From Ruminococcus sp. JC304 (GTDB lineage Bacteria; Bacillota; Clostridia; Lachnospirales; Lachnospiraceae), in assembly GCA_000285855.2 (NCBI GenBank), contig HE978651.1, positions 663,219-727,218 of the forward strand: a stretch of 64,000 bases of DNA, read 5' to 3'. The position numbers and the translations under genes were made by a program. Shown one piece after another: positions 15,353-25,277 of the stretch. The notes under the pieces were generated by a model. It was given only the letters and a program-made list of their open reading frames with translations. It made no database searches and was not told the DNA's origin. Position 1 is the first letter of the stretch. Each line of letters opens with the position of its first letter.

Positions 15353-16561
15353 ATGAGTAATGCTGAAAAACAGGAGATTTTGGGAAAGAGTATTCTGCAG
15401 AATTGCAGAAATGAGCTGTATCTGGATTTTCCTTATCTGGACGGGGCATTTGCAGGTTTGGAATACAAGGCAGACAGTAATGTTTCTACGATTGGGACAG
15501 ATGGGGAGAAAATCTATTTTAATCCCAAATTTCTTATGGAGAAATATGTGGAGGATCCTGCTGCTTTAAGGAGAGGATATCTGCATATTCTGTTACATTG
15601 CCTGTATCTGCATGTTTTTCTGATACCGCAGGATTCAGAAGCTGTTAAAAGAAATGAATGGGACAGGGAATGTGATCGTTTTGTTGAAAATCTGATTGAA
15701 AAAGCAGTCCGGGAGAAAAAGATACAAAGTCTGGATAGGCGTGTCTCTGATTTTTCTGAAAAAGACGATCATTTTGACGATCATTCTATCTGGAGGATAC
15801 ATCAGGGATTTTCATCTGACGGCAAAAGGAGCAGGAAGAAGTGGGAACATATTTTAGCATATACTTCTCAGAATAAGACCGGAAGTCAGGGAAAGGCCGG
15901 GAGCAGGTCTGATAACCGGCAGGAAGAACTGGATAAGATTTATCGAAGCAGATACGATTACCGGAAATTTCTGAAACAGTTTTCCAGGCCACGGGAAGAA
16001 GTGGAACTGGACACAGAGAGCTTTGATTATATATTTTATCATTATGGCATGGAGCATTATAAAAATCTTCCATTGATAGAACCATTAGAATACAAAGAAG
16101 TAAATCGTCTGGAGGAACTGGTGATCGCAATCGATACTTCCGCTTCCTGTTCCAGAGAAACAGTGCAGCATTTCCTGGGAGAAACTTATGCCATTCTCAG
16201 TGAAAGGGAGAATTTTTTTCATAAAATGAAGGTGTATATTCTTCAATGTGACTGCTTTTTACAAAAAGTGGATGTAATTCATTCTGAGGAAGAATGGAAG
16301 GAATATGCTGATCAGGTGGTGATCCAGGGCAGAGGCGGTACGGATTTTCGTCCAGTGTTTCAGTTTGTCAGGGAGAAACAGAGGAAAAGGGAATTGGAGA
16401 ATCTCCGGGCATTGATTTATTTTACAGATGGTGATGGCATTTATCCCAGGCAGAAACCAGATTATGAAACTGCTTTTGTATTCCTGGAACGTTCAGAGAA
16501 AATGAAATTGGTTCCGGACTGGGCACTTTGCCTGATTACAGGGCAGAAGGAGAAAAAATGA
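15353..16561 (+). CDS. VWA-like domain protein with degenerate metallopeptidase N-terminus (DUF2201-like)
   Basis: 402 residues. The N-terminal half resembles the putative metallopeptidase domain of DUF2201 proteins: H78-ILL-H82-CLYL-H87 keeps the histidines, but the Glu of HExxH is Ile, so proteolysis is doubtful. The C-terminal VWA-like domain has a full MIDAS: D261-T-S-A-S, T330 in RGGTDF, and D359 in YFTDGDG. VWA proteins paired with MoxR ATPases act as chaperone or assembly factors that insert metals or mature large complexes. The stop codon overlaps the start of the MoxR gene (ATGA), which implies coupled translation. Confidence 0.85.
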   Translation: MSNAEKQEILGKSILQNCRNELYLDFPYLDGAFAGLEYKADSNVSTIGTDGEKIYFNPKFLMEKYVEDPAALRRGYLHILLHCLYLHVFLIPQDSEAVKRNEWDRECDRFVENLIEKAVREKKIQSLDRRVSDFSEKDDHFDDHSIWRIHQGFSSDGKRSRKKWEHILAYTSQNKTGSQGKAGSRSDNRQEELDKIYRSRYDYRKFLKQFSRPREEVELDTESFDYIFYHYGMEHYKNLPLIEPLEYKEVNRLEELVIAIDTSASCSRETVQHFLGETYAILSERENFFHKMKVYILQCDCFLQKVDVIHSEEEWKEYADQVVIQGRGGTDFRPVFQFVREKQRKRELENLRALIYFTDGDGIYPRQKPDYETAFVFLERSEKMKLVPDWALCLITGQKEKK

Positions 16562-18084
16562 ACATACAGGAAGCAAAAAAAGAAATCTGTCATACTTTAA
16601 AAGCATATCTGATGAAGGATGAACATGGGACATATAGTTATCCTGTTTTGCGGCAGAGACCGATTCTTCTTATGGGACCGCCAGGTATTGGGAAAACTGC
16701 TGTTGTAGAACAGGCAGCCAGGGAATGTGGGCTGGGCTGCATATCTTATACCATTACCCATCATACCAGACAGAGTGCCATTGGACTTCCGGAAATCAGT
16801 CACAGGGTTTATAATGACAGAAAAGTGACAGTGACGGATTATACCATGAGTGAGATTGTGGCATCGGTATATGATTACATGGAAGCAACCGGGAAGAAAG
16901 AGGGAATTCTTTTTATTGATGAGATTAACTGTGTGTCGGAAACATTGGCACCGGCTATGCTTGCACTGTTGCAGAATAAGACCTTTGGCAGTCATAAGAT
17001 TCCGGAAGGGTGGATTCTTGTTGCAGCCGGAAATCCTTCACAATATAATAAATCTGTCAGGGAATTTGATATCGTAACGCTGGACAGGGTACGAAAAATT
17101 GAGATTGAACCGGATTGCAGAGCATGGCTTTCCTATGCCAGGGCAAACCATGTGCATAGGGCAGTGACTTCTTATCTGGAAATGAAAAAGCAGAATTTTT
17201 ATTTGGTGGAAAATTCAGCAGACGGAAAATTTTTTGTTACAGCCAGAGGCTGGGAAGATTTGTCCAGACTTCTGGACAGCTATGAAAAACTGGGATTTGA
17301 AATCAGAAATGAAATAATCGAGGAATTTTTGCAGAAAGAGGAAATCGCGAGAGATTTTACTGCATATTATGGGCTGTACAGAAAATATGGACAGGATTAT
17401 GATTTTTCAGGTATTTTGAATGGGACATGTACAGAAGAGGAACAGAGAAAAAAGGAGATGGCTGTTTCCCAGGGGAGCTTTGAAGAAAAATTTGCAGTGG
17501 TAAATCTTTTAAATGGGGCTCTGGACAGTGCTGCAGCGGAATATGAGAAACTGGAACAGTTTACTGAGACATTATATTCCCAGCTGCTTTATCTGAAATC
17601 AGATCTTAAAAAGGAAAGTGAACAGGACTTCAGAAACAGACTGGATGATTTTATTCAGAAGCAGCGGCAGAGTCTGATGGTAAAAGTGGATATGGAGTTG
17701 ATTTCAGTGGGAGAACACCAGATCCAGGAGAAAACACTGAAAATTCTGGAGACATATGTGAACCGTGTAAAAGGGGAACATATCCGGGAATCGCGGGATG
17801 GTTTTGATAAAATCAGGGAGTATTTCAGGGAAGAGGTGGAAATCCGGGATAAAGAGACAACAGAAATGGAAACAAAACTTCAGCGGGCCTTTGCATTTAT
17901 AAAAAATAGTTTTGGCGATGGCCAGGAGATGCTTTTATTTATTACAGAGATAACCGGAAGTCCTGTACTTGTAGATTTTATTGCACAAAATGGCTGTCCG
18001 GCTTATTTTAAATATAGCAGGACATTGCTGGGGAAAAACAGAGAAAGAGAATTACAGAAGATGTGCCGGGAAGTATTACAATAA
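16558..18084 (+). CDS. MoxR-family AAA+ ATPase
   Basis: 508 residues from ATG 16558, chosen because AAGGAG lies four bases upstream and the ATG overlaps the VWA stop. The AAA+ core (about 30-220) has Walker A GPPGIGKT (40-47), Walker B FIDE (119-122) and sensor-1 region AAGNPSQYNKSVREFD. A long helical C-terminal part (about 290-508) is larger than in typical MoxR proteins and may contact the VWA or the 102-residue partner. The predicted role is ATP-driven remodelling of an unknown client together with the VWA protein. Cytoplasmic. Confidence 0.9.
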   Translation: MNIQEAKKEICHTLKAYLMKDEHGTYSYPVLRQRPILLMGPPGIGKTAVVEQAARECGLGCISYTITHHTRQSAIGLPEISHRVYNDRKVTVTDYTMSEIVASVYDYMEATGKKEGILFIDEINCVSETLAPAMLALLQNKTFGSHKIPEGWILVAAGNPSQYNKSVREFDIVTLDRVRKIEIEPDCRAWLSYARANHVHRAVTSYLEMKKQNFYLVENSADGKFFVTARGWEDLSRLLDSYEKLGFEIRNEIIEEFLQKEEIARDFTAYYGLYRKYGQDYDFSGILNGTCTEEEQRKKEMAVSQGSFEEKFAVVNLLNGALDSAAAEYEKLEQFTETLYSQLLYLKSDLKKESEQDFRNRLDDFIQKQRQSLMVKVDMELISVGEHQIQEKTLKILETYVNRVKGEHIRESRDGFDKIREYFREEVEIRDKETTEMETKLQRAFAFIKNSFGDGQEMLLFITEITGSPVLVDFIAQNGCPAYFKYSRTLLGKNRERELQKMCREVLQ

Positions 18085-18118
18085 ATGAAATATATTAAGT
18101 TATTTTGGAGGTGACTGC

Positions 18119-18928
18119 ATGTCAGAGAAGAAACCGAAAAAAAAGAAAACAGCAGGAGATGTGATTCTCACAGTGATTCTGATCGCAGCAATTTGTGTTT
18201 TTTGCTATGCCGGCTATAATTTGTTTCATATTTATACAGAGTACAAAAAGGGAACAGATGAGTACAATCATATAGCACAGATGGCAGTGACAGAGCGTGA
18301 CCCGGAGGAAGCAACGGAACCCACTGCAGAACGGGGACTGGAGGCTCCTATGAACATTGACTTTAAAGCTCTGAAAAGTGTTAATGATGATGTGGTGGGA
18401 TGGATTTATGTGGAAGCTGTGCCGGATATTAATTATCCGGTTGTCCATGGAGAGGATAATGAGACTTATCTGCATCATACTTATGAAAAAAACTATAATT
18501 TTGCAGGTACCATATTTGTGGATTATGAGAATAAAGGGGATTTTAATGACTGTAATACCATTGTCTATGGACATAATATGAAAAACGGGTCCATGTTTGC
18601 TCAGCTGAAGAAATTTTCAAGTAATAGTGATACATATGAAAAGAGTAAATATTTCTGGATTTTTACACCGGAGAAAAATTACAGATATGAAATTATTTCT
18701 GCTTATACCACAGGTGCAAAAAGTGACACTTATACCTTGTTCAAAGGACCAGGAGAGGAATTTCAGGAATATCTGAAAAAGATCCGCGGTTATTCGGAAA
18801 TACAGACAGATGCCGGTGATCTTACAGTAAAAGACAAGATTGTAACATTATCTACCTGTACCGGAAATCAGGCTACAAGATACGTTGTACAGGGCAGACG
18901 TGTGGATTCATTAGATGTGACACAGTAA
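18119..18928 (+). CDS. srtB: class B sortase
   Basis: 269 residues. A cytoplasmic Lys-rich start and membrane anchor (about 15-36) precede an extracellular sortase domain. Active-site motifs are TIVYGHNMKNGSMF (catalytic His), TLSTC with Cys near 247, and the conserved Arg in ATRYVVQGRRV. FVDYENKGDFNDCNTIVYGHNM is typical of class B. It would attach a surface protein to the wall, but no sorting-signal substrate is encoded in this window. Start supported by GGAGGTGACTGC. It lies 34 bp after the MoxR gene and may share its transcript. Confidence 0.92.
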   Translation: MSEKKPKKKKTAGDVILTVILIAAICVFCYAGYNLFHIYTEYKKGTDEYNHIAQMAVTERDPEEATEPTAERGLEAPMNIDFKALKSVNDDVVGWIYVEAVPDINYPVVHGEDNETYLHHTYEKNYNFAGTIFVDYENKGDFNDCNTIVYGHNMKNGSMFAQLKKFSSNSDTYEKSKYFWIFTPEKNYRYEIISAYTTGAKSDTYTLFKGPGEEFQEYLKKIRGYSEIQTDAGDLTVKDKIVTLSTCTGNQATRYVVQGRRVDSLDVTQ

Positions 18929-18951
18929 AAAAATACAGGAGGAACTGGAAT

Positions 18952-19674
18952 ATGTCAGGTGAGATTGAAAAATTGCAGGAGCTTGTTGATCAGTATGATA
19001 ACTTTGTATTTTTTGGAGGAGCAGGCGTTTCTACTGAGAGCGGAATTCCGGATTTCAGAAGTCAGGACGGACTGTATCATCAGAAGTATGACTATCCTCC
19101 GGAAACCATCTTAAGCCATACTTTTTTTATGAAGCGTCCGGAGGAGTTTTATAAATTTTACAGGGATAAGATGCTCTGCGATACAGCAAAACCAAATGCT
19201 GCCCATCAGAAGCTTGCAGAGCTGGAACAGGCGGGAAAGCTGAAGGCTGTGATCACACAGAATATTGACAATCTCCATCAGATGGCTGGCAGTAAGAAGG
19301 TTCTGGAGCTGCATGGAAGTGTGTATCGCAATTATTGTATGAAATGTGGCAGGTTTTATGATTTTGCGCATATGAAAGCTTCCACGGGAGTTCCCAGATG
19401 TGAATGTGGTGGGATCATCAAACCGGATGTAGTTCTCTATGAGGAAGGACTGGATAATCAGACGATCAATGAGGCAGTGAAAGCAATTTCAGAAGCACAG
19501 GTACTCATCATAGGCGGCACTTCACTGGCTGTTTATCCTGCTGCCGGGTTGATCGACTATTTCAGAGGAGAGCATTTGGTTGTGATCAATAAATCTCCCA
19601 CACCAAGAGACCGGTATGCGGATCTGTTGATTCAGGAGCCCATCGGACAGGTATTTGCACAGATTCAATGCTGA
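18952..19674 (+). CDS. cobB: NAD-dependent protein deacylase (sirtuin)
   Basis: 240 residues, a complete Sir2 catalytic domain. NAD-site motifs GGAGVSTESGIPDFRS and TQNIDNLHQMAG, catalytic His in LELHGS, and the zinc site CMKCGRFY...RCECGG are all visible. It removes acyl groups from lysines using NAD. Start preceded by CAGGAGGAACTGGAAT. It sits 23 bp after srtB and 54 bp before the DUF951 gene. The symbol follows common usage for bacterial sirtuins. Confidence 0.93.
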   Translation: MSGEIEKLQELVDQYDNFVFFGGAGVSTESGIPDFRSQDGLYHQKYDYPPETILSHTFFMKRPEEFYKFYRDKMLCDTAKPNAAHQKLAELEQAGKLKAVITQNIDNLHQMAGSKKVLELHGSVYRNYCMKCGRFYDFAHMKASTGVPRCECGGIIKPDVVLYEEGLDNQTINEAVKAISEAQVLIIGGTSLAVYPAAGLIDYFRGEHLVVINKSPTPRDRYADLLIQEPIGQVFAQIQC

Positions 19675-19728
19675 TGTACCAGTGTACTGGAGTGTGTTTG
19701 AAAAAGTAGAAAGCAGAGGAGTAAAAAA

Positions 19729-19920
19729 ATGGGACTTTCTTATGAAGTGGGCGATATCGTTACATTGAAAAAAGTCCATCCCTGTGGAAGCAGGGACTGG
19801 GAAATTTTGCGTGTAGGTGCGGATTTTCGCCTGAAATGTACAGGCTGTGGGCACCAGATTATGGTTCCGCGCAAAATGGTAGAAAAAAACACGAAAAATC
19901 TTATGAAAAAAGAAAAATAA
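19729..19920 (+). CDS. DUF951 family protein
   Basis: 63 residues. It matches the DUF951 pattern: YEVGDIVTLKKVHPCGSRDWEILRVGADFRLKCTGCGHQIMVPRK, with three Cys and a His that could bind zinc. A basic Lys-rich tail follows. Function is unknown; in Firmicutes the family commonly lies just upstream of rpsF, as here. AGAGGAGTAAAAAA precedes the ATG. Confidence 0.9.
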   Translation: MGLSYEVGDIVTLKKVHPCGSRDWEILRVGADFRLKCTGCGHQIMVPRKMVEKNTKNLMKKEK

Positions 19921-19923
19921 GAC

Positions 19924-19952
19924 TTTACAGGCCGGGAAAATTATGTTAGAAT
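19924..19952 (+). promoter_or_regulatory. sigma-A promoter of rpsF-ssb-rpsR
   Basis: TTTACA, 17-bp spacer, TAGAAT. The leader of about 70 nt contains a hairpin TCTTTG/CAAAGG (19984-20000) before the ribosome site. Firmicute rpsF leaders are often S6:S18 autoregulatory RNAs; I could not confirm the motif here. Confidence 0.65.
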
Positions 19953-20030
19953 CAACATTCGTGATATATTTTATATCCTTGCTCTTTGACAGGCAAAGGG
20001 CCAACAGACCATAAGGAGGTAAAGCAAGAC

Positions 20031-20318
20031 ATGAACAAGTACGAGTTAGCATTAGTTGTTAGTGCAAAAGTTGAAGACGAAGTACGTGATGCAGTTGTTG
20101 AGAAAGCAAAAGGATACATCACCCGTTACAACGGCACTATCACAGAAGTAGAAGAATGGGGTAAGAAGAAATTAGCTTACGAAATTCAGAAAATGCATGA
20201 AGGCTTCTACTATTTCATTCAGTTTGAAGCAGACGCACAGTGTCCGGCAGAGATCGAGAGACACGTTCGTATCATGGACAATGTATTAAGATACTTAGTC
20301 GTAAGAAAAGACGCATAA
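20031..20318 (+). CDS. rpsF: 30S ribosomal protein S6
   Basis: 95 residues from ATG 20031, which follows a perfect TAAGGAGGTAAAGCAAGAC. Family sequence includes MNKYELALVV, VEEWGKKKLAYEIQKMHEGFYYFIQFEA and the C-terminal MDNVLRYLVVRKDA. It binds S18 on the 30S platform. First gene of the conserved rpsF-ssb-rpsR operon. An in-frame upstream ATG lies within the leader and lacks a ribosome site. Confidence 0.97.
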   Translation: MNKYELALVVSAKVEDEVRDAVVEKAKGYITRYNGTITEVEEWGKKKLAYEIQKMHEGFYYFIQFEADAQCPAEIERHVRIMDNVLRYLVVRKDA

Positions 20319-20390
20319 TCTTATACAGAAATGATTTTAGAAGGCACCATTAAGAAACCCGTTCAGGAACAGAAATGATGAGGTAATGAT

Positions 20391-20846
20391 ATGAACAAAG
20401 TAGTTTTAATGGGACGCTTGACCAGAGATCCTGAGGTGAGATATTCCGCAGGTGAGAATGCATTGGCAATTGCCAGATATACATTGGCTGTAGATCGCAG
20501 ATTCCGCCGTGATGGTGAGGCTACTGCAGATTTTATCAACTGTGTTTCCTTTGGACGCACCGCTGAATTTGCAGAGAAGTATTTCCGTCAGGGATTGAGA
20601 ATTGTGGTTTCCGGACGTATTCAGACCGGAAGCTACACCAACCGTGAAGGACAGAAGGTTTACACTACAGAAGTAGTTGTAGAGGAGCAGGAGTTTGCGG
20701 AGAGCAAGTCTGCAAGTGATAACTATGCAGCTTCCCATCCGAGAGCAGAAGCGCCGGCACCATCTATGCCCAACCCTGGCGCAGCAAGTACAGACGGATT
20801 TATGAATATTCCGGATGGAATTGATGTGGAATTGCCATTTAACTAA
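20391..20846 (+). CDS. ssb: single-stranded DNA-binding protein
   Basis: 151 residues. An OB-fold (about 1-105) with MNKVVLMGRLTRDPEVRYSAGENALAIARYTLAVDR and FINCVSFGRTAEFAEKYFRQGLRIVVSGRIQTGSYTNREGQKVYTTEVV. A disordered linker follows and then an acidic tip ending DVELPFN, close to the usual DDDIPF partner-binding tail. It coats single-stranded DNA in replication, between the S6 and S18 genes as in most Firmicutes. Confidence 0.97.
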   Translation: MNKVVLMGRLTRDPEVRYSAGENALAIARYTLAVDRRFRRDGEATADFINCVSFGRTAEFAEKYFRQGLRIVVSGRIQTGSYTNREGQKVYTTEVVVEEQEFAESKSASDNYAASHPRAEAPAPSMPNPGAASTDGFMNIPDGIDVELPFN

Positions 20847-20881
20847 AGCAAACTGATAGAATAAGATAGGAGGAAGCAACC

Positions 20882-21145
20882 ATGGCTTTTAATAGAGGCG
20901 AAAGACCAGACTCTCCAATGAAGAGAAGAGGCGGCCGCAGAAGAAAAAAAGTTTGTGTATTCTGTGGTAAAGAAAATAACGAAATCGACTACAAGGATGT
21001 AGCAAAATTAAGAAAATATGTTTCTGAAAGAGGAAAAATCCTCCCAAGAAGAATCACAGGAAACTGTGCAAAACATCAGAGAGCACTGACAGTTGCTATT
21101 AAGAGAGCACGTCATATGTCTATGATGCCATACATCCAGGACTAA
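20882..21145 (+). CDS. rpsR: 30S ribosomal protein S18
   Basis: 87 residues. A basic N-terminus ([15 protein letters not shown]) is followed by the conserved [50 protein letters not shown]. Two Cys (CVFC) fit the C+ zinc-binding form. GGAGGAAGCAACC precedes the start. It ends the operon; a terminator follows at 21162. Confidence 0.97.
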   Translation: MAFNRGERPDSPMKRRGGRRRKKVCVFCGKENNEIDYKDVAKLRKYVSERGKILPRRITGNCAKHQRALTVAIKRARHMSMMPYIQD

Positions 21146-21161
21146 TCCAATGATGAATATT

Positions 21162-21224
21162 GAGGCTGCTTGCAAAAGCGTTTCCTGCGGGAAGACTTTT
21201 GCAGCAGTCTCATTCTTTTTTTAC
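21162..21224 (+). terminator. terminator of rpsF operon
   Basis: GAGgCTGCTtGCAAAAG pairs with CTTTTGCAGCAGtCTC (one bulge, one mismatch), followed by CATTCTTTTTTT. Confidence 0.75.
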
Positions 21225-21251
21225 TCTGCTATGGTAAATTATGTGGAACTC

Positions 21252-21260
21252 TGTTATAAT
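21252..21260 (+). promoter_or_regulatory. extended -10 promoter of gdpP operon
   Basis: TGT followed by TATAAT, with no convincing -35. It lies about 120 bp upstream of gdpP; nothing else was recognised in this leader. Confidence 0.5.
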
Positions 21261-21382
21261 ATCTCTTGTACTGGCAGAAATAAAGATGTTTTGTCCGCTG
21301 CCGGAACGATAAGTAAAGCAGGAGCACAAAAACAAGACAGATTTACTGCAGAGAGAACCGCAGTGATCAGAAAGAAAAAGAT

Positions 21383-23434
21383 ATGAATAATAAATTAAAA
21401 CTAAGAGGACACATGAAGGCTTTTATGAGCTGGCCGTTGATTCTTACAGGTCTGCTGGTTGTGACGAATATACTGGTTTATTTTACAAGTATAAAGGCCG
21501 GTATTATTTTGTCAGTTGCTTTGATTATTTATGTTGGAATGGCTTTGCTTGTATTGCGGTGCCACAGACCATTTATTATCAATGATCTGATAGCCTTTGC
21601 CAACAGGTACGATGTACTTGAGAAAAGAATTCTTGAGGAGTTGGCCTTGCCCTATGCCATTATGGATACAAATGGCAGAATGATCTGGTCCAATAAAGTA
21701 TTTTCGGAACTGACAGGGAAGGACCAGTTTTATAAAAAGAATATCAGCTCTATATTTCCGGATATTACGGCAGATAAGCTTCCGGCTTTGGATCAAAAGG
21801 ATCCCAGTGAAATGAATACACAGGTTGGAGAGCGGATTTACCGTATTTCCATGCAGAGAGTATCGCTGGGCGAGGTAGTCTCCAACAGTGAAATCTTTGA
21901 GACTGTGACTAGGGATATAGATCTGATTGCGCTGTATATGTATGATGACACTCAGCTGAAAGAGTATATTCAGAAAAATGAGGACAACAAACTGGTAGTT
22001 GCACTGGCATATCTGGACAATTATGAGGAAGCGCTGGAGAGTGTGGAGGATGTACGCCGGTCTCTGCTGATTGCTTTGATTGATCGAAAGATAACAAAAT
22101 ATTTTTCTAATTTTGATGGCCTGGTGAAAAAACTGGAGAAGGATAAATATTTCCTGATCATGCGCCAGAGTTCTCTGGAAGCGTTAAAAGAACAGAGGTT
22201 TCATATTCTGGATGAGGTCAAGACTGTTAATATTGGAAATGAAATGGCGATTACCCTCAGTATCGGCATTGGATTGAACGCGGCTAATTATATTCAGGAT
22301 TATGAGTATTCCAGAATTGCCATTGAGATGGCTTTAGGACGCGGCGGAGATCAGGTAGTGATCAAAAATGGAAACAATATTACTTATTACGGAGGTAAGA
22401 CCCAGCAGATGGAGAAAACCACCAGAGTAAAGGCACGGGTAAAAGCACAGGCACTGAAGGAATTTATGAGTACTAAGGATCGTGTGGTTGTTATGGGACA
22501 CAAGATCACAGATGTGGATGCCCTGGGTGCTGCTATTGGTATTTATCGTGCAGGTAAGACTCTTGGAAAGACCGTAAATATTGTTGTAAATGATCCGACC
22601 ACATCCATAAGGCCACTTATGATGGGGTATATGAATAATTCAGAATATGAGCCATCCATGTTTATAACCAGTGATCAGGCCAGGGATTTGGTAGATAATA
22701 ATACAGTTGTAGTAGTGGTGGATACCAATAAACCAAGCTATACAGAATGTCAGGATCTGCTGTATATGACAAAAACGGTAGTTGTACTGGATCATCACAG
22801 ACGGGGCAGTGAGGTGATTGAAAATGCTGTGCTTTCTTATGTAGAGCCTTATGCATCTTCTGCCTGTGAGATGGTGGCTGAGATTCTGCAGTATTTTTCA
22901 GATGATCTGCGTATCCGCAGTATGGAGGCAGATTGTCTGTACGCAGGTATTATGATCGATACCAATAATTTTACCACCCGTGCAGGAGTGCGAACCTTTG
23001 AGGCAGCAGCCTTTTTGCGCAGAAGCGGTGCTGATGTAACCAGAGTGCGTAAGATGCTGAGAGATAATCTGGAATCCTATCAGGCCCGTGCAGAAGCGGT
23101 GCGTACAGCGCATATATACAAAGACTGTTTTGCGATTGCCAGATGCCCAAGTGAGGGTGTGGACAGTCCAACGGTTGTGGGGGCTCAGGCAGCCAATGAA
23201 CTTCTGAATATTGCAGGGGTGAAGGCTTCTTTTGTACTGACACAGTATAATAATGAAGTGTATATCAGCGCCCGTGCTATTGATGAAGTAAATGTACAGG
23301 TGATGATGGAAAAGATGGGCGGCGGCGGTCACATGAACATTGCCGGGGCTCAGGTAAAAGCATCTCCGGATGAAGTGGAGAAAATGCTCAAAGACATTAT
23401 AGATAAGGAATATCAGGAGGAGAGCGTAAAATGA
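21383..23434 (+). CDS. gdpP: c-di-AMP phosphodiesterase GdpP (PAS, degenerate GGDEF, DHH/DHHA1)
   Basis: 683 residues. Two N-terminal membrane helices (about 12-55) are followed by a PAS-like sensor (about 80-160), a degenerate GGDEF domain (about 175-340, with GRGGDQ in place of the active loop), and a DHH phosphodiesterase domain: [30 protein letters not shown]. The C-terminal DHHA1 ends with [13 protein letters not shown]. It hydrolyses cyclic di-AMP and so affects wall and potassium homeostasis. The stop overlaps the rplI start (AAAATGA), giving the usual gdpP-rplI-dnaB order. The upstream AAGAAAAAGAT is a weak ribosome site. Confidence 0.96.
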   Translation: MNNKLKLRGHMKAFMSWPLILTGLLVVTNILVYFTSIKAGIILSVALIIYVGMALLVLRCHRPFIINDLIAFANRYDVLEKRILEELALPYAIMDTNGRMIWSNKVFSELTGKDQFYKKNISSIFPDITADKLPALDQKDPSEMNTQVGERIYRISMQRVSLGEVVSNSEIFETVTRDIDLIALYMYDDTQLKEYIQKNEDNKLVVALAYLDNYEEALESVEDVRRSLLIALIDRKITKYFSNFDGLVKKLEKDKYFLIMRQSSLEALKEQRFHILDEVKTVNIGNEMAITLSIGIGLNAANYIQDYEYSRIAIEMALGRGGDQVVIKNGNNITYYGGKTQQMEKTTRVKARVKAQALKEFMSTKDRVVVMGHKITDVDALGAAIGIYRAGKTLGKTVNIVVNDPTTSIRPLMMGYMNNSEYEPSMFITSDQARDLVDNNTVVVVVDTNKPSYTECQDLLYMTKTVVVLDHHRRGSEVIENAVLSYVEPYASSACEMVAEILQYFSDDLRIRSMEADCLYAGIMIDTNNFTTRAGVRTFEAAAFLRRSGADVTRVRKMLRDNLESYQARAEAVRTAHIYKDCFAIARCPSEGVDSPTVVGAQAANELLNIAGVKASFVLTQYNNEVYISARAIDEVNVQVMMEKMGGGGHMNIAGAQVKASPDEVEKMLKDIIDKEYQEESVK

Positions 23435-23877
23435 AAGTGATTTTACTTGAAGATGTAAAGGCTCTTGGAAAAAAGGGCCAGATTGTAAATGTAAGTGATG
23501 GATATGCCAGAAATATGATCCTTCCCAAAAAACTGGGACTGGAGGCAACTCCGAAGAATTTAAATGATTTAAAGCTTCAGAAAGCAAATGAAGAAAAGGT
23601 TGCCAAAGAGATCTATGAGGCAGCTCAGGCTTTTGCAAAGGATCTGGAGACAAAGGAAATTATTCTGACACTTAAGACTGGAGAAGGTGGAAGGACCTTT
23701 GGTTCTGTTTCTTCAAAAGAGATTTCGGAAGCTGCAAAAAAACAGCTGAATCTGGATATTGATAAAAAGAAACTTCAGCTTTCAGAACCGATCCGCTGCC
23801 TTGGCGTAACACAGGTACCGGTTCGTCTTCATCCGAAGGTAACAGGAACCCTTAAAGTCTGGGTAAAAGAAGCTTAA
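23431..23877 (+). CDS. rplI: 50S ribosomal protein L9
   Basis: 148 residues. The N-terminal L9 domain has [40 protein letters not shown], followed by the long connecting helix and a C-terminal domain with [19 protein letters not shown]. Start follows AGGAGGAGAGCGTAAA inside the end of gdpP. dnaB follows 21 bp downstream. Confidence 0.97.
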   Translation: MKVILLEDVKALGKKGQIVNVSDGYARNMILPKKLGLEATPKNLNDLKLQKANEEKVAKEIYEAAQAFAKDLETKEIILTLKTGEGGRTFGSVSSKEISEAAKKQLNLDIDKKKLQLSEPIRCLGVTQVPVRLHPKVTGTLKVWVKEA

Positions 23878-23898
23878 GCTTTCCGGAGGTAAAGGCGA

Positions 23899-25227
23899 AT
23901 GGAAGAAGCGCTGATTAAGAGAATCCTTCCCCATAGTGTGGAGGCAGAACGTTCGGTGATCGCATCTATGCTTTTGGACAGAGACGCGATCCTGAAGGCG
24001 TCCGAGATGCTTACCAGCGATGATTTTTATCAGAAGCAGTATGGTATTATTTTTGATGCCATGGTGGAGCTTTGCAATGAGGGGAAAACAGTAGACCCTG
24101 TTATTCTTCAGAATCGTCTGAAAGAAAAAGAACTGCCGCCTGATATTACCAGTATGGAGTATATGAAGGATCTGTTTACCGAAGAGGTAACTTCAGTACT
24201 GGTAAAGGATTATGCAGAGATTGTAAGCCAGAAAGCGGTCCTTCGACGTCTGATCAAAGCGAACGAAGAGATTGCCAATACCTGTTATCTTGAGAAAGAG
24301 AGTACAGAGGTGATCCTGGAAGAGGCGGAAAAGAAACTGTTCCATATTCTGCAGCAGAGAAATAGTGAGGAATATGTGCCAATTCAGCAGGTTGTGCTTA
24401 ATGCTATCAATAACATTGAGAAAGCTTCCAAGCTTAAGGGATCTGTTACCGGAATTCCTACAGGCTTTGTGGATCTGGACTACAAAACGTCAGGTATGCA
24501 TGCTTCGGATCTGGTGCTTATTGCAGCTCGTCCTTCTATGGGAAAGACGGCTTTTGTTCTGAATATTGCTCAGTATATGGCCTTCCGTAAGGATGTGACA
24601 GTGGCAATCTTCAGTCTGGAAATGTCCAAGGAACAGCTGGTAAACCGACTTCTTGCTATGGAATCCCATGTGGATTCCCAGAATATGCGTACCGGTAATC
24701 TGAAAGACGAAGACTGGACAAAGCTGGTGGAAGGTGCAGATATTATAGGTAAATCCAATCTGATCATTGATGATACACCGGGTATTTCCATTGCAGAGAT
24801 GCGATCCAAGTGTCGTAAATATAAACTGGAACATAATCTTGGAATTATTATGATTGATTACCTTCAGCTGATGAGTGGCAGTGGAAAGAGTGATTCGAGA
24901 CAGCAGGAAATTTCAGATATTTCCCGTTCTCTCAAAGCGTTGGCAAGGGAACTGGATGTGCCGGTGATCGCACTGTCTCAGCTAAGCCGTGCAGTGGAAC
25001 AGCGTCCTGATCACAGACCAATGCTTTCTGATCTCCGAGAATCCGGAGCCATTGAGCAGGATGCCGATGTGGTAATGTTTATTTACCGAGATGACTATTA
25101 TCACAAGGATACTGAAAAGAAGGATATTGCGGAGATTATTATTGCAAAACAGAGAAACGGTCCCATTGGAACTGTGGAGCTGGTATGGCTGCCAAGATAT
25201 ACTCAGTTTGTAAATATGAAAAAGTAG
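23899..25227 (+). CDS. dnaB: replicative DNA helicase
   Basis: 442 residues. An N-terminal DnaB domain (about 8-110) with LPHSVEAERSVIASMLLD, then a RecA-like helicase core with Walker A ARPSMGKTAFV, VAIFSLEMSKEQLVNRLLAMES, Walker B GIIMIDYLQLM, DVPVIALSQLSRAVEQRPDHRPMLSDLRESGAIEQDADVVMFIYRD and the final KQRNGPIGTVELVWLPRYTQF. It is the hexameric helicase that unwinds DNA at the fork. CCGGAGGTAAAGGCGA precedes ATG. No intein. Confidence 0.98.
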   Translation: MEEALIKRILPHSVEAERSVIASMLLDRDAILKASEMLTSDDFYQKQYGIIFDAMVELCNEGKTVDPVILQNRLKEKELPPDITSMEYMKDLFTEEVTSVLVKDYAEIVSQKAVLRRLIKANEEIANTCYLEKESTEVILEEAEKKLFHILQQRNSEEYVPIQQVVLNAINNIEKASKLKGSVTGIPTGFVDLDYKTSGMHASDLVLIAARPSMGKTAFVLNIAQYMAFRKDVTVAIFSLEMSKEQLVNRLLAMESHVDSQNMRTGNLKDEDWTKLVEGADIIGKSNLIIDDTPGISIAEMRSKCRKYKLEHNLGIIMIDYLQLMSGSGKSDSRQQEISDISRSLKALARELDVPVIALSQLSRAVEQRPDHRPMLSDLRESGAIEQDADVVMFIYRDDYYHKDTEKKDIAEIIIAKQRNGPIGTVELVWLPRYTQFVNMKK

Positions 25228-25277
25228 AAGACCAGGTGAACAGTAATATTTTGAAAAATCCTGTCAATGAAATTTCC

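Noticed and set aside
19983-20030. S6:S18 autoregulatory leader motif
   Set aside because: Only one short hairpin can be drawn and the diagnostic bulge could not be established by eye; noted in the promoter entry instead of being called.
21150-21386. 78-codon frame between rpsR and gdpP
   Set aside because: It spans the rpsR terminator and the gdpP promoter, lacks a ribosome site and has no protein-like composition.
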